The position numbers and the translations under genes were made by a program. From Lachnospiraceae bacterium (GTDB lineage: Bacteria; Bacillota; Clostridia; Lachnospirales; Anaerotignaceae): a stretch of 39,776 nucleotides of DNA. Of this stretch, positions 31,263 through 39,734 are shown one piece after another. The notes under the pieces were generated by a model. That model saw only the letters and a list, made by a program, of their open reading frames with translations. It had not been told where the DNA came from and did not search any database. Positions within the stretch are counted from its first letter, which is position 1. Each line of letters starts with the position of its first letter. Where the stretch lies: assembly GCA_019422065.1 (NCBI GenBank), contig JAHZEA010000005.1, forward strand, positions 1-39,776, read 5' to 3'.

Positions 31263-31979
31263 TTAAATACCGTCTTTGTAACGTGTATCCATTGCTTTTT
31301 TTAATTCTTTCCAGTTAGGCACATATTTTTCAAGCATGCTGTAAAAGTCTTTTCCATGGTTTTTAACTTTAAAATGCACTAACTCATGGGCCGCAACCTG
31401 CCTTATACAGTCAATATCAGTTTTAATAAGCTGTAAATTAAGGGTTATAACAGATGTTTTTATGTTGCATGTTCCCCAGCGTGTTTTCATGTTTCTTATA
31501 TTAAGCTTTGGCTCAGGTATGCCTTCACGTTTTATTTGCTGGTACATTTGGTTTAAAACCGATGAGAATACATCATAAGCTTTTTCTTTTAAAAACTTCA
31601 AGTAATAGGTTTTTAAAACATCACTTTCAAAACTGCTTGAGTGTATAACAACATTTTCGCCTTCAATATAAATACTGTTTTCTTGGCTGTTTACCACCTT
31701 AACAACATACTGTTTACCTAATATAAAAACATTTTTTCCATCGTAAATTTTGTCATCTGGCTTTGTAAGGTTATATCTTTCTATTTCGGCCATGTTTCGC
31801 AGTATCCAGTCAGCCTTTGACTCAACAAAGTCTGTAACACATTTAATAGGTGTTTTTTCAGATGCCGAAACTGTTATTAAACACTTTTCATTTATATGAA
31901 TGTTTATATTTTTAACTTTTTTCCTTATAAGGTTATACTCCACAGGTATACCCATGTAATTAAAAGAGTGAACACTCAC
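31263..31979 (-). CDS. YgjP-like (DUF45) zinc metallopeptidase-fold protein (238 aa)
   Basis: The zinc motif HELVH (His198, Glu199, His202) with the downstream His208 in KNHGKDF, and the preceding MKTRWGTC signature (164-171), identify the DUF45/YgjP family related to SprT and WLM peptidases. The N-terminal part contains the family's VKNINIHINEKCLITVS strands. E. coli YgjP has been linked to nucleotide pyrophosphatase activity; the role here is open. The GTG start overlaps the stop of the M16C peptidase gene (GTGA), so they are translationally coupled. Confidence 0.9.
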   Translation of the reverse strand: MSVHSFNYMGIPVEYNLIRKKVKNINIHINEKCLITVSASEKTPIKCVTDFVESKADWILRNMAEIERYNLTKPDDKIYDGKNVFILGKQYVVKVVNSQENSIYIEGENVVIHSSSFESDVLKTYYLKFLKEKAYDVFSSVLNQMYQQIKREGIPEPKLNIRNMKTRWGTCNIKTSVITLNLQLIKTDIDCIRQVAAHELVHFKVKNHGKDFYSMLEKYVPNWKELKKAMDTRYKDGI

Positions 31980-34873
31980 AATATCTCACCTGCTGTTAAA
32001 TTCCTAATACTATCATAGTAGCTGCCGCTGTTTTCAATAATGCTTTTGCTTCCTATAGTTACACTTGCGGCATTGTTCATAGCATCGTCAAATATATAAG
32101 CACATAATAAAATGTCTTTACTGCCGGCTGACAAAATCTCATCTCTTGATTTCTGCACCATATCCTTACTTATATTCTGCATATACCTTAAAGCCGCTGT
32201 TTCTATTTTATCAGAACAGCTCTTAGGCCTGTCAATATCATTTATAGCTCCTAATATAAATTTATCAATATCTATATTGCAGCATGCCTGTCTTAAAAAA
32301 TTACCTGTCATATTGTAAGCCTCAAAAGTCTTAACAGTGTTAGGGTCTCTGTAGGAATAAGCGTAAATACTGCCATTTCTGAGCATAGCGCACCCTGCAC
32401 CATATGCGCCGTTTTTAACACGGACTTGGTTCCATAAATACTCGGTGTTAATTATATTTCTTACTACATTCATAGCCCCGCTGTAACTGTGTCCAAGGAA
32501 AGTAAAGTCTGCGCCTTTAGCGTTATATACTATTTTAGAGCTGTTTGTAACGGCTTCTTTAAATATTTTTGAAGCAAAATCAAATTTAAACCTGCCCTTT
32601 TTGCCTTCAGGAAGAATTTTATTAAGCTTTGAATATAAATCATTGCTTTTTTCGTTATTCTTTTTGTCCAACAAAGTGCATAATACAAAGTTATCTTTAG
32701 TTATTACAACCTTACATGTTTCTAAAAGCTTTTGAGCCGTATACTCAATATTTTTTTCGGCCTTAATAACAAAATCATTAAAAGCTATGCCTTTAACCAT
32801 TTCTTTATATGCCGAAGCCGGACGGATATAAGAAAGCGCTCTTAGCACTGAATATGAATGACCGTTTTCGCTTATAACGGTTTCATTTCGCATTATAAGC
32901 TCACGAATTATCTTTTTAAGGCTTTCAATTTTGGTAAAATCACTGTTAACCATAATTTCTTCAAAAAGCTCAAAAAGTTTTTGTCTGTTTCTTTCCAAAG
33001 CCTTGCCGTTAATTGATAAAACCGGCCTTATACCTTCCGGCGACTCATATACATCAACAGTTGCATATATTCCGCCTGTATTCATATCCATTTCAGACGG
33101 AAGAGCCTCATAACTGTATTTTTTAGTATCTATCTTGCATAACACTTTTGCCAATAAACCGGCATAAGGTATCATATCCTGCGGAAGGCAGTTTAAATCA
33201 AACATTATTTTTATATATTCAATAGAATTAGTGTCGTCAAATACACTTATACCATTTTCAGTTTCAACACTGTTTAATACCTCTGATTTTTTATCAACCT
33301 CATTTACTGATATAAACGGTATTTTATTTAAGTTTTCTTCGCTTTCTTCTTGGTCCTGATATTCTTTTAATTCTTCTGTTTCTTTTATAAGCTTTTCAAT
33401 TTGCTCATGGCTTAAACTCTCTTTGAATTTTTTGAGTTCTTCCTCTGTGTGTTTGTCTATTTCCGCCTGAAGCCCCTCTTGAGCCTTAATTACTGTATAC
33501 GAGCAATGTTTGTTATTAATAAGGTATTCTTTAATTAAATTTTCAAAGAACCCATTATCAACATTATTTCTTATTTCATCAAAATACTTCCACATTTTAA
33601 TGCTTTCAACAGGGTCTTTGCCGTGAAGATACCCGTACATCATCCGCATACCATAAGCCAAACCCTTAGGCTTATATCCAAAGTCTGCTTCTCTTAACAA
33701 AAACTCAATGTAATTAATAGCAGAAACAGCCTGATTTTTGTCTATACCATTTTGAGCCAATTCTTTGAGCTTTTCTGTAACTAAATTCCTAAACTTAAAC
33801 CTGTCTTCGTAGCGGCACTTTTTGCCTACTATATTAAGTGTCATCTGGTAAGTTGAATTATCAAACCAGCCTTCCAAATCCCCGCATAAACCGCTTTCAA
33901 CAGCGGCTTTTTTAACCGGTGAGCCGTTAGTTTCAAAAAGAATATAGCTCAGTATTTCCATACCAAACTGAAGAAAAATGTCCGTTGACTTACCAGTGCA
34001 GTAATTAAGTGAAAAATAGCTGTCTTTTAAATCCTTATCTCTTTCAATAACGGAATATAAAGCTTCATCGTATTCCTTGTATGGTTTATTTACTTCATTA
34101 ATAATAATTTCCTGTTCCGCTTTTTGGTAATTACACAGATATTCCTCATCCAAAAATTTCAAATATTTTTCAATATCCATATCGCCGTATAAATAAATGT
34201 AGCTGTTTGACGGATAGTAATATTTATTGTAAAAATCTTTAAAACCCTGATATGTCAAATCAGTAATTTTGTCTGGGTCTCCGCCCGACTCATAACCATA
34301 AGGCGTAAAACCAAAAAGACTGCGGCTGGCGCAGTTTTCCAAAACTCTCTCCGGCTGAGAAAGAGCACCTTTCATCTCGTTAAATACAACACCATTATAT
34401 TTAATTTCGCCTTGGGCGCTTTCCAGCTCGTAATGCCAGCCTTCCTGTTTAAATATTTTTTCTTCATTTAATACATTAGGCTTAAAAACCGCATCAGCAT
34501 AAACTTTTACTAAATTATCAAAATCCTTATCGTTTACACTGGCAACAGGATACATTGTTTTATCTGAATAAGTAAGAGCATTAAGATAAGTGTTAAGAGA
34601 GCCCTTTTCCAGTTCATTAAACGGGTCTTTTAAAGGATATTTTTCTGAACCGCATAAAACGGAATGTTCCATAATATGGGCAGTTCCACAATCATTTTCC
34701 GGCGGAGTTTTAAAGGAAATAAAAAACACCTTGTTTTTATCATCATTTTGGGCGTAAAATAATCTGGCGCCGCTTTTTTCATGCATAAAAACATGGCATA
34801 AAGAATTTATATCATCAACATTTTCTGTTTTTATAAGTTTAAATCCAAAATAAGTTTCGTCTTTTTTAAACAC
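31976..34873 (-). CDS. M16C insulinase-family zinc peptidase (PreP-like, 965 aa)
   Basis: The inverted zinc motif HxxEH is HIMEH (His66, Glu69, His70) in CGTAHIMEHSVLCGS. The third ligand is Glu166 in VVFNEMKGALS, 100 residues after His66, the spacing of PreP/M16C enzymes. The rest has the two-halved M16C architecture with a charged hinge around 470-510. These large chamber peptidases degrade free peptides. The length is normal. The start is GTG 34873, with AAGGAGG ten bases upstream. Confidence 0.93.
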   Translation of the reverse strand: MFKKDETYFGFKLIKTENVDDINSLCHVFMHEKSGARLFYAQNDDKNKVFFISFKTPPENDCGTAHIMEHSVLCGSEKYPLKDPFNELEKGSLNTYLNALTYSDKTMYPVASVNDKDFDNLVKVYADAVFKPNVLNEEKIFKQEGWHYELESAQGEIKYNGVVFNEMKGALSQPERVLENCASRSLFGFTPYGYESGGDPDKITDLTYQGFKDFYNKYYYPSNSYIYLYGDMDIEKYLKFLDEEYLCNYQKAEQEIIINEVNKPYKEYDEALYSVIERDKDLKDSYFSLNYCTGKSTDIFLQFGMEILSYILFETNGSPVKKAAVESGLCGDLEGWFDNSTYQMTLNIVGKKCRYEDRFKFRNLVTEKLKELAQNGIDKNQAVSAINYIEFLLREADFGYKPKGLAYGMRMMYGYLHGKDPVESIKMWKYFDEIRNNVDNGFFENLIKEYLINNKHCSYTVIKAQEGLQAEIDKHTEEELKKFKESLSHEQIEKLIKETEELKEYQDQEESEENLNKIPFISVNEVDKKSEVLNSVETENGISVFDDTNSIEYIKIMFDLNCLPQDMIPYAGLLAKVLCKIDTKKYSYEALPSEMDMNTGGIYATVDVYESPEGIRPVLSINGKALERNRQKLFELFEEIMVNSDFTKIESLKKIIRELIMRNETVISENGHSYSVLRALSYIRPASAYKEMVKGIAFNDFVIKAEKNIEYTAQKLLETCKVVITKDNFVLCTLLDKKNNEKSNDLYSKLNKILPEGKKGRFKFDFASKIFKEAVTNSSKIVYNAKGADFTFLGHSYSGAMNVVRNIINTEYLWNQVRVKNGAYGAGCAMLRNGSIYAYSYRDPNTVKTFEAYNMTGNFLRQACCNIDIDKFILGAINDIDRPKSCSDKIETAALRYMQNISKDMVQKSRDEILSAGSKDILLCAYIFDDAMNNAASVTIGSKSIIENSGSYYDSIRNLTAGEIL

Positions 34874-35078
34874 CAGTTAAGTTCCTCCTTTAATTGCTGT
34901 TTACATTATTATATACCAAAGAACCTGTAAAATAAAGAATACTGTAAAAATTAAGATTTAAGGTTAAATAAAAATTTAACAATATATGTCTTGAAAAAAC
35001 AAATCTAATGTACTACATTTAAATTATGTACTTATGTTTCTCTATTAAAACAAAATATAAAAATATTGAATAAAAGTA

Positions 35079-35107
35079 TTGACATATAGGGTTATAATAA
35101 GTATAAT
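35079..35107 (+). promoter_or_regulatory. Consensus promoter of the reverse rubrerythrin
   Basis: A perfect -35 TTGACA (35079-35084), exactly 17 bases, then a perfect -10 TATAAT (35102-35107). It is the best promoter in the window and fits very high expression. Confidence 0.85.
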
Positions 35108-35115
35108 AATTATCA
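35101..35115. promoter_or_regulatory. PerR-box-like operator over the -10 element
   Basis: GTATAATAATTATCA matches the PerR box TTATAATNATTATAA at 13 of 15 positions and overlaps the -10 hexamer. A second AATAATTATT segment follows at 35119-35130. It predicts peroxide derepression of the peroxidase gene. Confidence 0.65.
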
Positions 35116-35168
35116 GTTAATAATTATTGTCACTTAATCAAGTACATATATTCAAGGAGGATTATAAA

Positions 35169-35711
35169 ATGAAAAAATTTGTTTGTTCAGTTTGCGGTTA
35201 CGTTCATGAAGGTACAGAGGCTCCAGATTTCTGCCCAGTTTGCAAAGCTCCAAAGGAGAAGTTTACAGAGCAGACAGGCGAACTTACATGGGCTGCTGAG
35301 CACGTTGTAGGTGTAGCACAGGGTTCAAGCGAAGACATCATGGCTGACCTTAGAGCAAACTTTGAAGGCGAGTGCACAGAAGTTGGTATGTACCTTGCAA
35401 TGGCAAGAGTAGCTCATAGAGAAGGCTATCCAGAAGTTGGTATGTATTATGAGAAAGCTGCTTACGAAGAGGCTGAGCATGCTGCAAAATTTGCAGAGCT
35501 TCTTGGCGAAGTAGTAACAAATTCTACAAAGAAAAACCTTGAGCTTCGTATCGCTGCTGAAAACGGCGCTACAGCTGGTAAAACAGACCTTGCTAAGAGA
35601 GCAAAAGCTGCTAACCTTGACGCTATCCATGACACAGTACACGAAATGGCTCGTGACGAGGCTAGACATGGTAAAGCATTCGAAGGTCTTTACAACAGAT
35701 ACTTCAAATAA
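35169..35711 (+). CDS. Reverse rubrerythrin (NADH peroxidase type, 180 aa)
   Basis: The N-terminal rubredoxin domain has CSVCG (Cys6/Cys9) and CPVC (Cys22/Cys25). The ferritin-like diiron domain follows, with glutamates in EGECTEVGMY, EEAEHAAKF and ARDEARHGKAF. The domain order is that of clostridial reverse rubrerythrin, which reduces hydrogen peroxide with electrons from NADH via rubredoxin reductase. ATG 35169 follows AAGGAGGATTATAAA. Codons are richer in G and C than in neighbouring genes, consistent with high expression. A strong terminator follows. Confidence 0.94.
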   Translation: MKKFVCSVCGYVHEGTEAPDFCPVCKAPKEKFTEQTGELTWAAEHVVGVAQGSSEDIMADLRANFEGECTEVGMYLAMARVAHREGYPEVGMYYEKAAYEEAEHAAKFAELLGEVVTNSTKKNLELRIAAENGATAGKTDLAKRAKAANLDAIHDTVHEMARDEARHGKAFEGLYNRYFK

Positions 35712-35730
35712 TTTAAAAGTCATAAAAATC

Positions 35731-35757
35731 GGGGTGCTTATGCACCCCTTATTTTTT
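35731..35757 (+). terminator. Terminator of the rubrerythrin gene (copy 1)
   Basis: The hairpin GGGGTGC-TTAT-GCACCCC is followed by TTATTTTTTT. The same sequence recurs at 36615-36641. Confidence 0.92.
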
Positions 35758-35875
35758 TGAAATTTATAATCCAAATTTATACACAAGGCCTATAATATAT
35801 ATTAACACATGCAATACTAACCTAATATTTTATAAAATAATAAAAGGTATGAGAAACAAATTTACTCATACCTTT

Positions 35876-36199
35876 TTATTTATTATCATTCAAACGATAA
35901 TCAACCAACATTTCTATCATTTTATAGTCCGACTCTGTTAAAAGTGAAATCTTGCTGGTTAAATTATCAAAATCATTATTTGTACGTTTACCTGTCAATA
36001 TATAGTCAGTGCTTGTCTTGAGTATATCGCAAAGCTTTAAAAGATTTTCAATTTTTATAGCCTTGTTTCCTCTCTCAATGTTGGAAATCATTTGGATAGA
36101 TACATTCATACTCTCGGCTATTTGCTCTTGGGTTAATTTCAATTCTTTTCGCCGTTCAACAATACGGACACCAATTTTTTTCAAATCCTCTGTTTTCAT
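35876..36199 (-). CDS. XRE-family transcriptional regulator (107 aa)
   Basis: The N-terminal helix-turn-helix (residues 8-65) contains LKLTQEQIAESMNVSIQMIS and IERGNKAIKIENLLKLCDIL, then STDYILTGK. The C-terminal 40 residues form a helical tail (SLLTESDYKMIEMLVDYRLN), a layout common in clostridial regulators. ATG 36199 follows GGTGGTGAGTAT and is preferred to 36214. The inverted repeat ATACT-N8-AGTAT (36213-36230) just upstream may be its own operator. Confidence 0.85.
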   Translation of the reverse strand: MKTEDLKKIGVRIVERRKELKLTQEQIAESMNVSIQMISNIERGNKAIKIENLLKLCDILKTSTDYILTGKRTNNDFDNLTSKISLLTESDYKMIEMLVDYRLNDNK

Positions 36200-36212
36200 A
36201 TACTCACCACCC

Positions 36213-36230
36213 ATACTGTAGTTTTAGTAT
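36213..36230. promoter_or_regulatory. Inverted repeat upstream of the XRE gene
   Basis: ATACT-GTAGTTTT-AGTAT is an 18-bp interrupted palindrome. It is located in the divergent region between the XRE gene and the Cys-rich gene at 36327. Confidence 0.4.
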
Positions 36231-36326
36231 ATGGTTTTTTAGGTTAATTTATAAGCGCCTAAAGATTTATATTATTAATCTATAGATGTATAATAATATA
36301 AATTATACCTAAAAGAGGTTTTCATT

Positions 36327-36533
36327 ATGAGATATTATAATTTAATAAATTTTTTTAGCTATTTACTTAAAAGGCTGTTTGCAGATAAAGAAAAACTTGA
36401 ATATATGGACAATGTTCCTCATTATTGCAAACAATGCGAATTATTGGTAATTTGCAGAGACAAAAACAATCTCTGGAAATGCTATAAAGGCTGTCTGTTA
36501 TTAAATTCAAAAAGAAATATATGCAGAAAATAA
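36327..36533 (+). CDS. Small Cys-rich protein (68 aa)
   Basis: The frame starts at ATG 36327 behind AAAGAGGTTTTCATT. It is divergent from the XRE gene, with a TATAAT at 36289-36294 upstream. The protein has a hydrophobic-aromatic N-terminus (MRYYNLINFFSYLLKRLF) and a C-terminal half with six cysteines (CKQCELLVICRDKNN, KCYKGCLLL, NICRK), which could bind a metal. I recognise no family. A hairpin terminator lies 80 bases after the stop. It is probably real, but the small size leaves doubt. Confidence 0.5.
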   Translation: MRYYNLINFFSYLLKRLFADKEKLEYMDNVPHYCKQCELLVICRDKNNLWKCYKGCLLLNSKRNICRK

Positions 36534-36614
36534 AATGATTATTTAAGCAAATGCCTTTGTTGGCAAATTTCCCATTAAAATATCTATTATGGTGTGAGCG
36601 CAATATAAAAAATC

Positions 36615-36641
36615 GGGGTGCTTATGCACCCCTTATTTTTT
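36615..36641 (+). terminator. Terminator, second copy
   Basis: The hairpin GGGGTGC-TTAT-GCACCCC with TTATTTTTT is identical to the rubrerythrin terminator 884 bases upstream, including the preceding AATC. It ends transcription from the Cys-rich gene on the plus strand. Confidence 0.85.
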
Positions 36642-36685
36642 AATCCATATTTTTATTTTTAATTAGTACAAATCCCCTATACTTT

Positions 36686-37348
36686 TTACATGTTAGGGTC
36701 ATATTCACATTCAGTCAGCAATATCTTTTCACCATTTTCCCACCACTGGGCAATGCTGTAATAATTTGCCTCTTGACCCTCATAAGGTACAAATCCGGCC
36801 TCAGCATTACTTAAATCAATGTAAAGCTCACTGTCTTCAAGTGTATATGTTTCTCCATTAAACACTGTTTCAAAATCACCTAAAGAAATAACAGCGCCTA
36901 TGCACTCATCACATACTATTTCAGCCGGGGAGTCTATTAAAAACTTAGGGAAAGACAATTCCATTGTAGCCTCTTTAGTATCATTTTTAAAAATGCATTT
37001 TCCATTTAATACAGATTCAGAAATAATAACCTGAGTACCCAAATTGGCAGTATTTATAATATCCCCCTTAAACTCGCAGTTAGTAAATGTAATAAATGCA
37101 TTGTCTCCGCTTACAGTTACATCTTGTTCAAAAACAGTGTTTTCAACGCTGACTTCTTCTCCTTCTGCCAGCTCGTATGTATATTGCTCTGCTGTTTGTC
37201 TGCCTTCTTCTTGTTCAGAAACCGCCTCCGCGCTTGCAGAAACTGTCTCCACGCTTGAAGACCCACTTCCGGCTGTTTTATTTTCTCCGCAGGATGTAAG
37301 TGATAACATAAGTAATAACCCAAGTGATAAAGCAATTAATTTTTTCAT
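36686..37348 (-). CDS. Secreted lipoprotein with beta-helix-like repeats (220 aa)
   Basis: The signal peptide MKKLIALSLGLLLMLSLTSC ends in the lipobox LTSC, so the cysteine at residue 20 should carry the lipid. A Ser/Glu-rich linker (21-55) follows. The domain after it has alternating strands (VENTVFEQDVTVSGDNAFIT, FTNCEFKGDIINTANL, ISESVLNGKCIFKN) like right-handed beta-helix turns, then a C-terminal part with YSIAQWWENGEKILLTECEY. I recognise no defined family. ATG 37348 follows GGGGGCTTAAA, with an AT-rich promoter region upstream. Confidence 0.75.
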   Translation of the reverse strand: MKKLIALSLGLLLMLSLTSCGENKTAGSGSSSVETVSASAEAVSEQEEGRQTAEQYTYELAEGEEVSVENTVFEQDVTVSGDNAFITFTNCEFKGDIINTANLGTQVIISESVLNGKCIFKNDTKEATMELSFPKFLIDSPAEIVCDECIGAVISLGDFETVFNGETYTLEDSELYIDLSNAEAGFVPYEGQEANYYSIAQWWENGEKILLTECEYDPNM

Positions 37349-37558
37349 TTTAAGCCCCCATTTCAGTTATTATTTTCTGTTTCTTTTTATTACTGTATTT
37401 ATAATTATACAATTTTATGAAAAAAAAATCAATATTTACCAGTATTTACGGTATATTTTATTAATAAAATTCAGTTTCTTAAATTTTTCTAATAATTTTT
37501 ATTATTATAGCCTCTAATTTTCAAAAAGCTTTGTAATATTTCTTTATCTGCTCTTAAC

Positions 37559-38068
37559 CTACAACCAAAACCAATTTAATTCTTTTAAATTAGAGCAGTT
37601 AATAATAATCAGGCCTTCCTTTACTGCATAATGAACAGTATATGCCGCTCCGCCAGTTGTTTTATACATATAACAAATACAAACAGAAGAAAAATCCACA
37701 AGATGACGGTTTCTTTTATAGTAACAGCCTGAACTGTAACTCTTTTGTATATAAACTACTTTAGAAGCTTGTTTTTTAAAATTTTTATATTTATATATTT
37801 CTTCTTTGCTCCAACCGTTTTCTTTTTCATACTGATTTAAAAAAGGAAGAACAAGTATTAAATGAATATTTGGATATTTCTTTTTAAGATTTAAAATTAC
37901 TTCCGAAGCCAGAGCATCAAAACCCCTTGCCCCGCCTGAGCCGAAATATAAATAACCGTTTTTTATAAGATTTTCAACAATAGCATAAACTCTTAAAAAC
38001 AAAACATTATAGTTTTCTTTTATATCCCGATGTCCTGTAAAACAGGCTGTTTTTTCTCTGCAAATCAT
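37559..38068 (-). CDS. SLOG-superfamily protein, DUF1273/YspA-like (169 aa)
   Basis: Matches the DUF1273 (YpsA/YspA) branch of the SLOG superfamily. The N-terminal CFTGHRDI and the nucleotide-binding loop FGSGGARGFDALASEVIL are followed by LILVLPFLNQ and a C-terminal TTGGAAYTVHYAVKEG. SLOG proteins bind nucleotides or ADP-ribose-type ligands and appear both in cell-division modulation (YpsA) and in defence or prophage contexts. ATG 38068 follows AAAGGGGTTATAAA. It stands alone between unrelated regulators. The ligand cannot be predicted. Confidence 0.85.
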   Translation of the reverse strand: MICREKTACFTGHRDIKENYNVLFLRVYAIVENLIKNGYLYFGSGGARGFDALASEVILNLKKKYPNIHLILVLPFLNQYEKENGWSKEEIYKYKNFKKQASKVVYIQKSYSSGCYYKRNRHLVDFSSVCICYMYKTTGGAAYTVHYAVKEGLIIINCSNLKELNWFWL

Positions 38069-38134
38069 TTTATAACCCCTTTACATTCTATTTATATATA
38101 AATATATCTTTATAGCATGTAAATTAAAGTAAAA

Positions 38135-38167
38135 AAAGACCTTGCTTCGGTCAAAAGCAAGGTCTTT
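38135..38167 (-). terminator. Terminator of the 76-residue XRE gene
   Basis: An 11-bp stem (AAAGACCTTGC / GCAAGGTCTTT) followed on the minus strand by TTTACT. It overlaps the stop codon of the gene. Confidence 0.85.
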
Positions 38168-38396
38168 AAAAATCCAGCAAATCTTTCGGTGAAACATCAA
38201 GTGCTTTAGCTATTTTAAAAAGCATTTTAAGTGAAATAGGTTTATACATACGGCTTTCTATTGTGCCGATATTTGACGTACTGGTGCCAACAATTTCGGC
38301 AAGTTCTTCCTGCGTATATGGTGGGTTGTGCGCTTTACGGTAATACGCAATTTTTAAACCTATCATTCTAAATTCATACTCAAATGAGTCGTCCAC
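38166..38396 (-). CDS. XRE-family transcriptional regulator (76 aa)
   Basis: A compact helix-turn-helix: PYTQEELAEIVGTSTSNIGT with IESRMYKPISLKMLFKIAKA, ending LDVSPKDLLDF. The N-terminal RMIGLKIAYYRKAHN is typical. No other domain. It faces away from the plus-strand XRE gene at 38653, and the 256-base gap between them carries repeated AGTAWTACATA motifs. Confidence 0.88.
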   Translation of the reverse strand: MDDSFEYEFRMIGLKIAYYRKAHNPPYTQEELAEIVGTSTSNIGTIESRMYKPISLKMLFKIAKALDVSPKDLLDF

Positions 38397-38558
38397 AATA
38401 TCACCTCATCTCTGGTAATATTGTAACCGTTTGCCGGCTCATTTAGTATTTTCTAAAAATAGGTAAATACCTATAAATAGAATGTAATAATACTTTATCA
38501 ATAGTTAAATACAAGATAATCACAATTTTTATTAATCTCAAAGCCATGCTAATTTATA

Positions 38559-38593
38559 AGTATTACATACAATTAGTATATAAGTAATACATA
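38559..38593. promoter_or_regulatory. Repeated motifs between two divergent XRE genes
   Basis: AGTATTACATA (38559-38569) and AGTAATACATA (38583-38593) are direct repeats at ten of eleven positions, spaced 24 bases apart, i.e. on the same helix face. ATGTAATA (38480-38487) and AATGTAAG (38621-38628) are related half-sites. They probably bind one of the two XRE proteins. Confidence 0.45.
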
Positions 38594-38652
38594 GTTTTGT
38601 CAATTAACACCTACAATTAAAATGTAAGCAATAAATAAAAGGAGGCTTTGTT

Positions 38653-39006
38653 TTGGGCGCTAAAGAGAAAAAAGAAATTAACATAATTGTAGGTAGTAAT
38701 ATTCGATTTTACAGAGATAAATACGGTTTTACAAGAGAAAGACTCTCAGAATTAATAGACGTTAGCCCTCACTTTTTATATGATGTTGAATGCGGAACAG
38801 TTGGTGTTTCACTTTCCACGCTTAAAAAAATATGTGATGTTTTGGGTATTTCTGCCGACAGCCTTCTTTGGAGCAATAAAAAAGCAGATATTTCTTCTAT
38901 TTCCAAGCGCTTAGAGCATGTTGACCAAAAATATATTGATATAATAGATAAATTAATTCAAACTCAGTTGGAAATTATTGCTCTTTCCAAAAAAGACGAA
39001 AACTAA
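38653..39006 (+). CDS. XRE-family transcriptional regulator (117 aa)
   Basis: The helix-turn-helix at residues 15-72 contains KYGFTRERLSELIDVSPHFL and VECGTVGVSLSTLKKICDVL, then LGISADSLLW. A helical C-terminal tail of about 40 residues follows. The start is TTG 38653, with GGAGG nine bases upstream. The layout resembles the 107-residue regulator at 35876-36199. Confidence 0.87.
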   Translation: MGAKEKKEINIIVGSNIRFYRDKYGFTRERLSELIDVSPHFLYDVECGTVGVSLSTLKKICDVLGISADSLLWSNKKADISSISKRLEHVDQKYIDIIDKLIQTQLEIIALSKKDEN

Positions 39007-39086
39007 AACATATTTCACTTTGTTGTAAAACTTACCCCTCTGTGCTAAAATTTTATTTATAAACTATTATTTCGGAGGTGGAGTTA

Positions 39087-39734
39087 ATGACAGAAGAAGA
39101 AAAAATATTCGCCGGCAAAATGTTCGACCCGCGCAAACAGGAGCTTAAGGATATAAAGCATAAGGCTCACAGTGCCTGCCTGCGTTATAATTCTTTAGAC
39201 GAGTATGACCCAAACAGGCTTCCCATAATTAAAGAATTTATTGGAAGCATAGGCAAAGTATATTATTTTCAGGGGCCTATACAGTTTAATTACGGAAGCC
39301 ATACTTTTATAGGCGAAAACTTTTTTGCCAACTTTAATTTAACCGTAATGGATGACGCAAGAATTTATATAGGCAACAACGTGTGCTTTGGCCCAAATGT
39401 GTCACTTTTGGCCACCTCTCACCCTCTTATTGCCCATGAGCGAATGGGCCTTGATGAAAACGGCAAAACAACCATGGCAGAGTATGCCGACGAAATACAT
39501 ATTGGTGATAATGTTTGGCTGGCATGCAATGTAGTTGTTACAGGCGGAGTGCATATAGGCAACAATGTTGTAATTGGTGCCGGAAGTGTTGTAACAAAAG
39601 ACATACCGGATAATTACATAGCCTACGGCAACCCTTGCCGGCCTATACGACCTATTACCGAAAAAGACAGCAAAAAACATCTTATACTTGAAGAGGATTT
39701 AAAACATTTTGAATATAACTTAAATAAGTTCTAA
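39087..39734 (+). CDS. Hexapeptide-repeat O-acetyltransferase (maltose/galactoside type, 215 aa)
   Basis: A left-handed beta-helix acetyltransferase of the Maa/LacA group. The N-terminal capping domain has MTEEEKIFAGKMFDPRKQEL. The helix turns include TFIGENFFANFNLTVMDDAR and IYIGNNVCFGPNVSLLATSH, where the final His is the likely catalytic base. IHIGDNVWLACNVVVTGGVH and VIGAGSVVTKDIPDNYIAYG follow, with NPCRPIRPI near the end. It acetylates sugars using acetyl-CoA. ATG 39087 follows GGAGGTGGAGTTA. The stop codon lies inside the first unit of a 13-bp tandem repeat. Confidence 0.92.
   Translation: MTEEEKIFAGKMFDPRKQELKDIKHKAHSACLRYNSLDEYDPNRLPIIKEFIGSIGKVYYFQGPIQFNYGSHTFIGENFFANFNLTVMDDARIYIGNNVCFGPNVSLLATSHPLIAHERMGLDENGKTTMAEYADEIHIGDNVWLACNVVVTGGVHIGNNVVIGAGSVVTKDIPDNYIAYGNPCRPIRPITEKDSKKHLILEEDLKHFEYNLNKF

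Noticed and set aside
35325..35786. 153-codon minus-strand frame opposite the rubrerythrin
   Set aside because: A shadow of a strongly biased coding sequence; the plus-strand gene has a promoter, ribosome binding site, full domains and a terminator.
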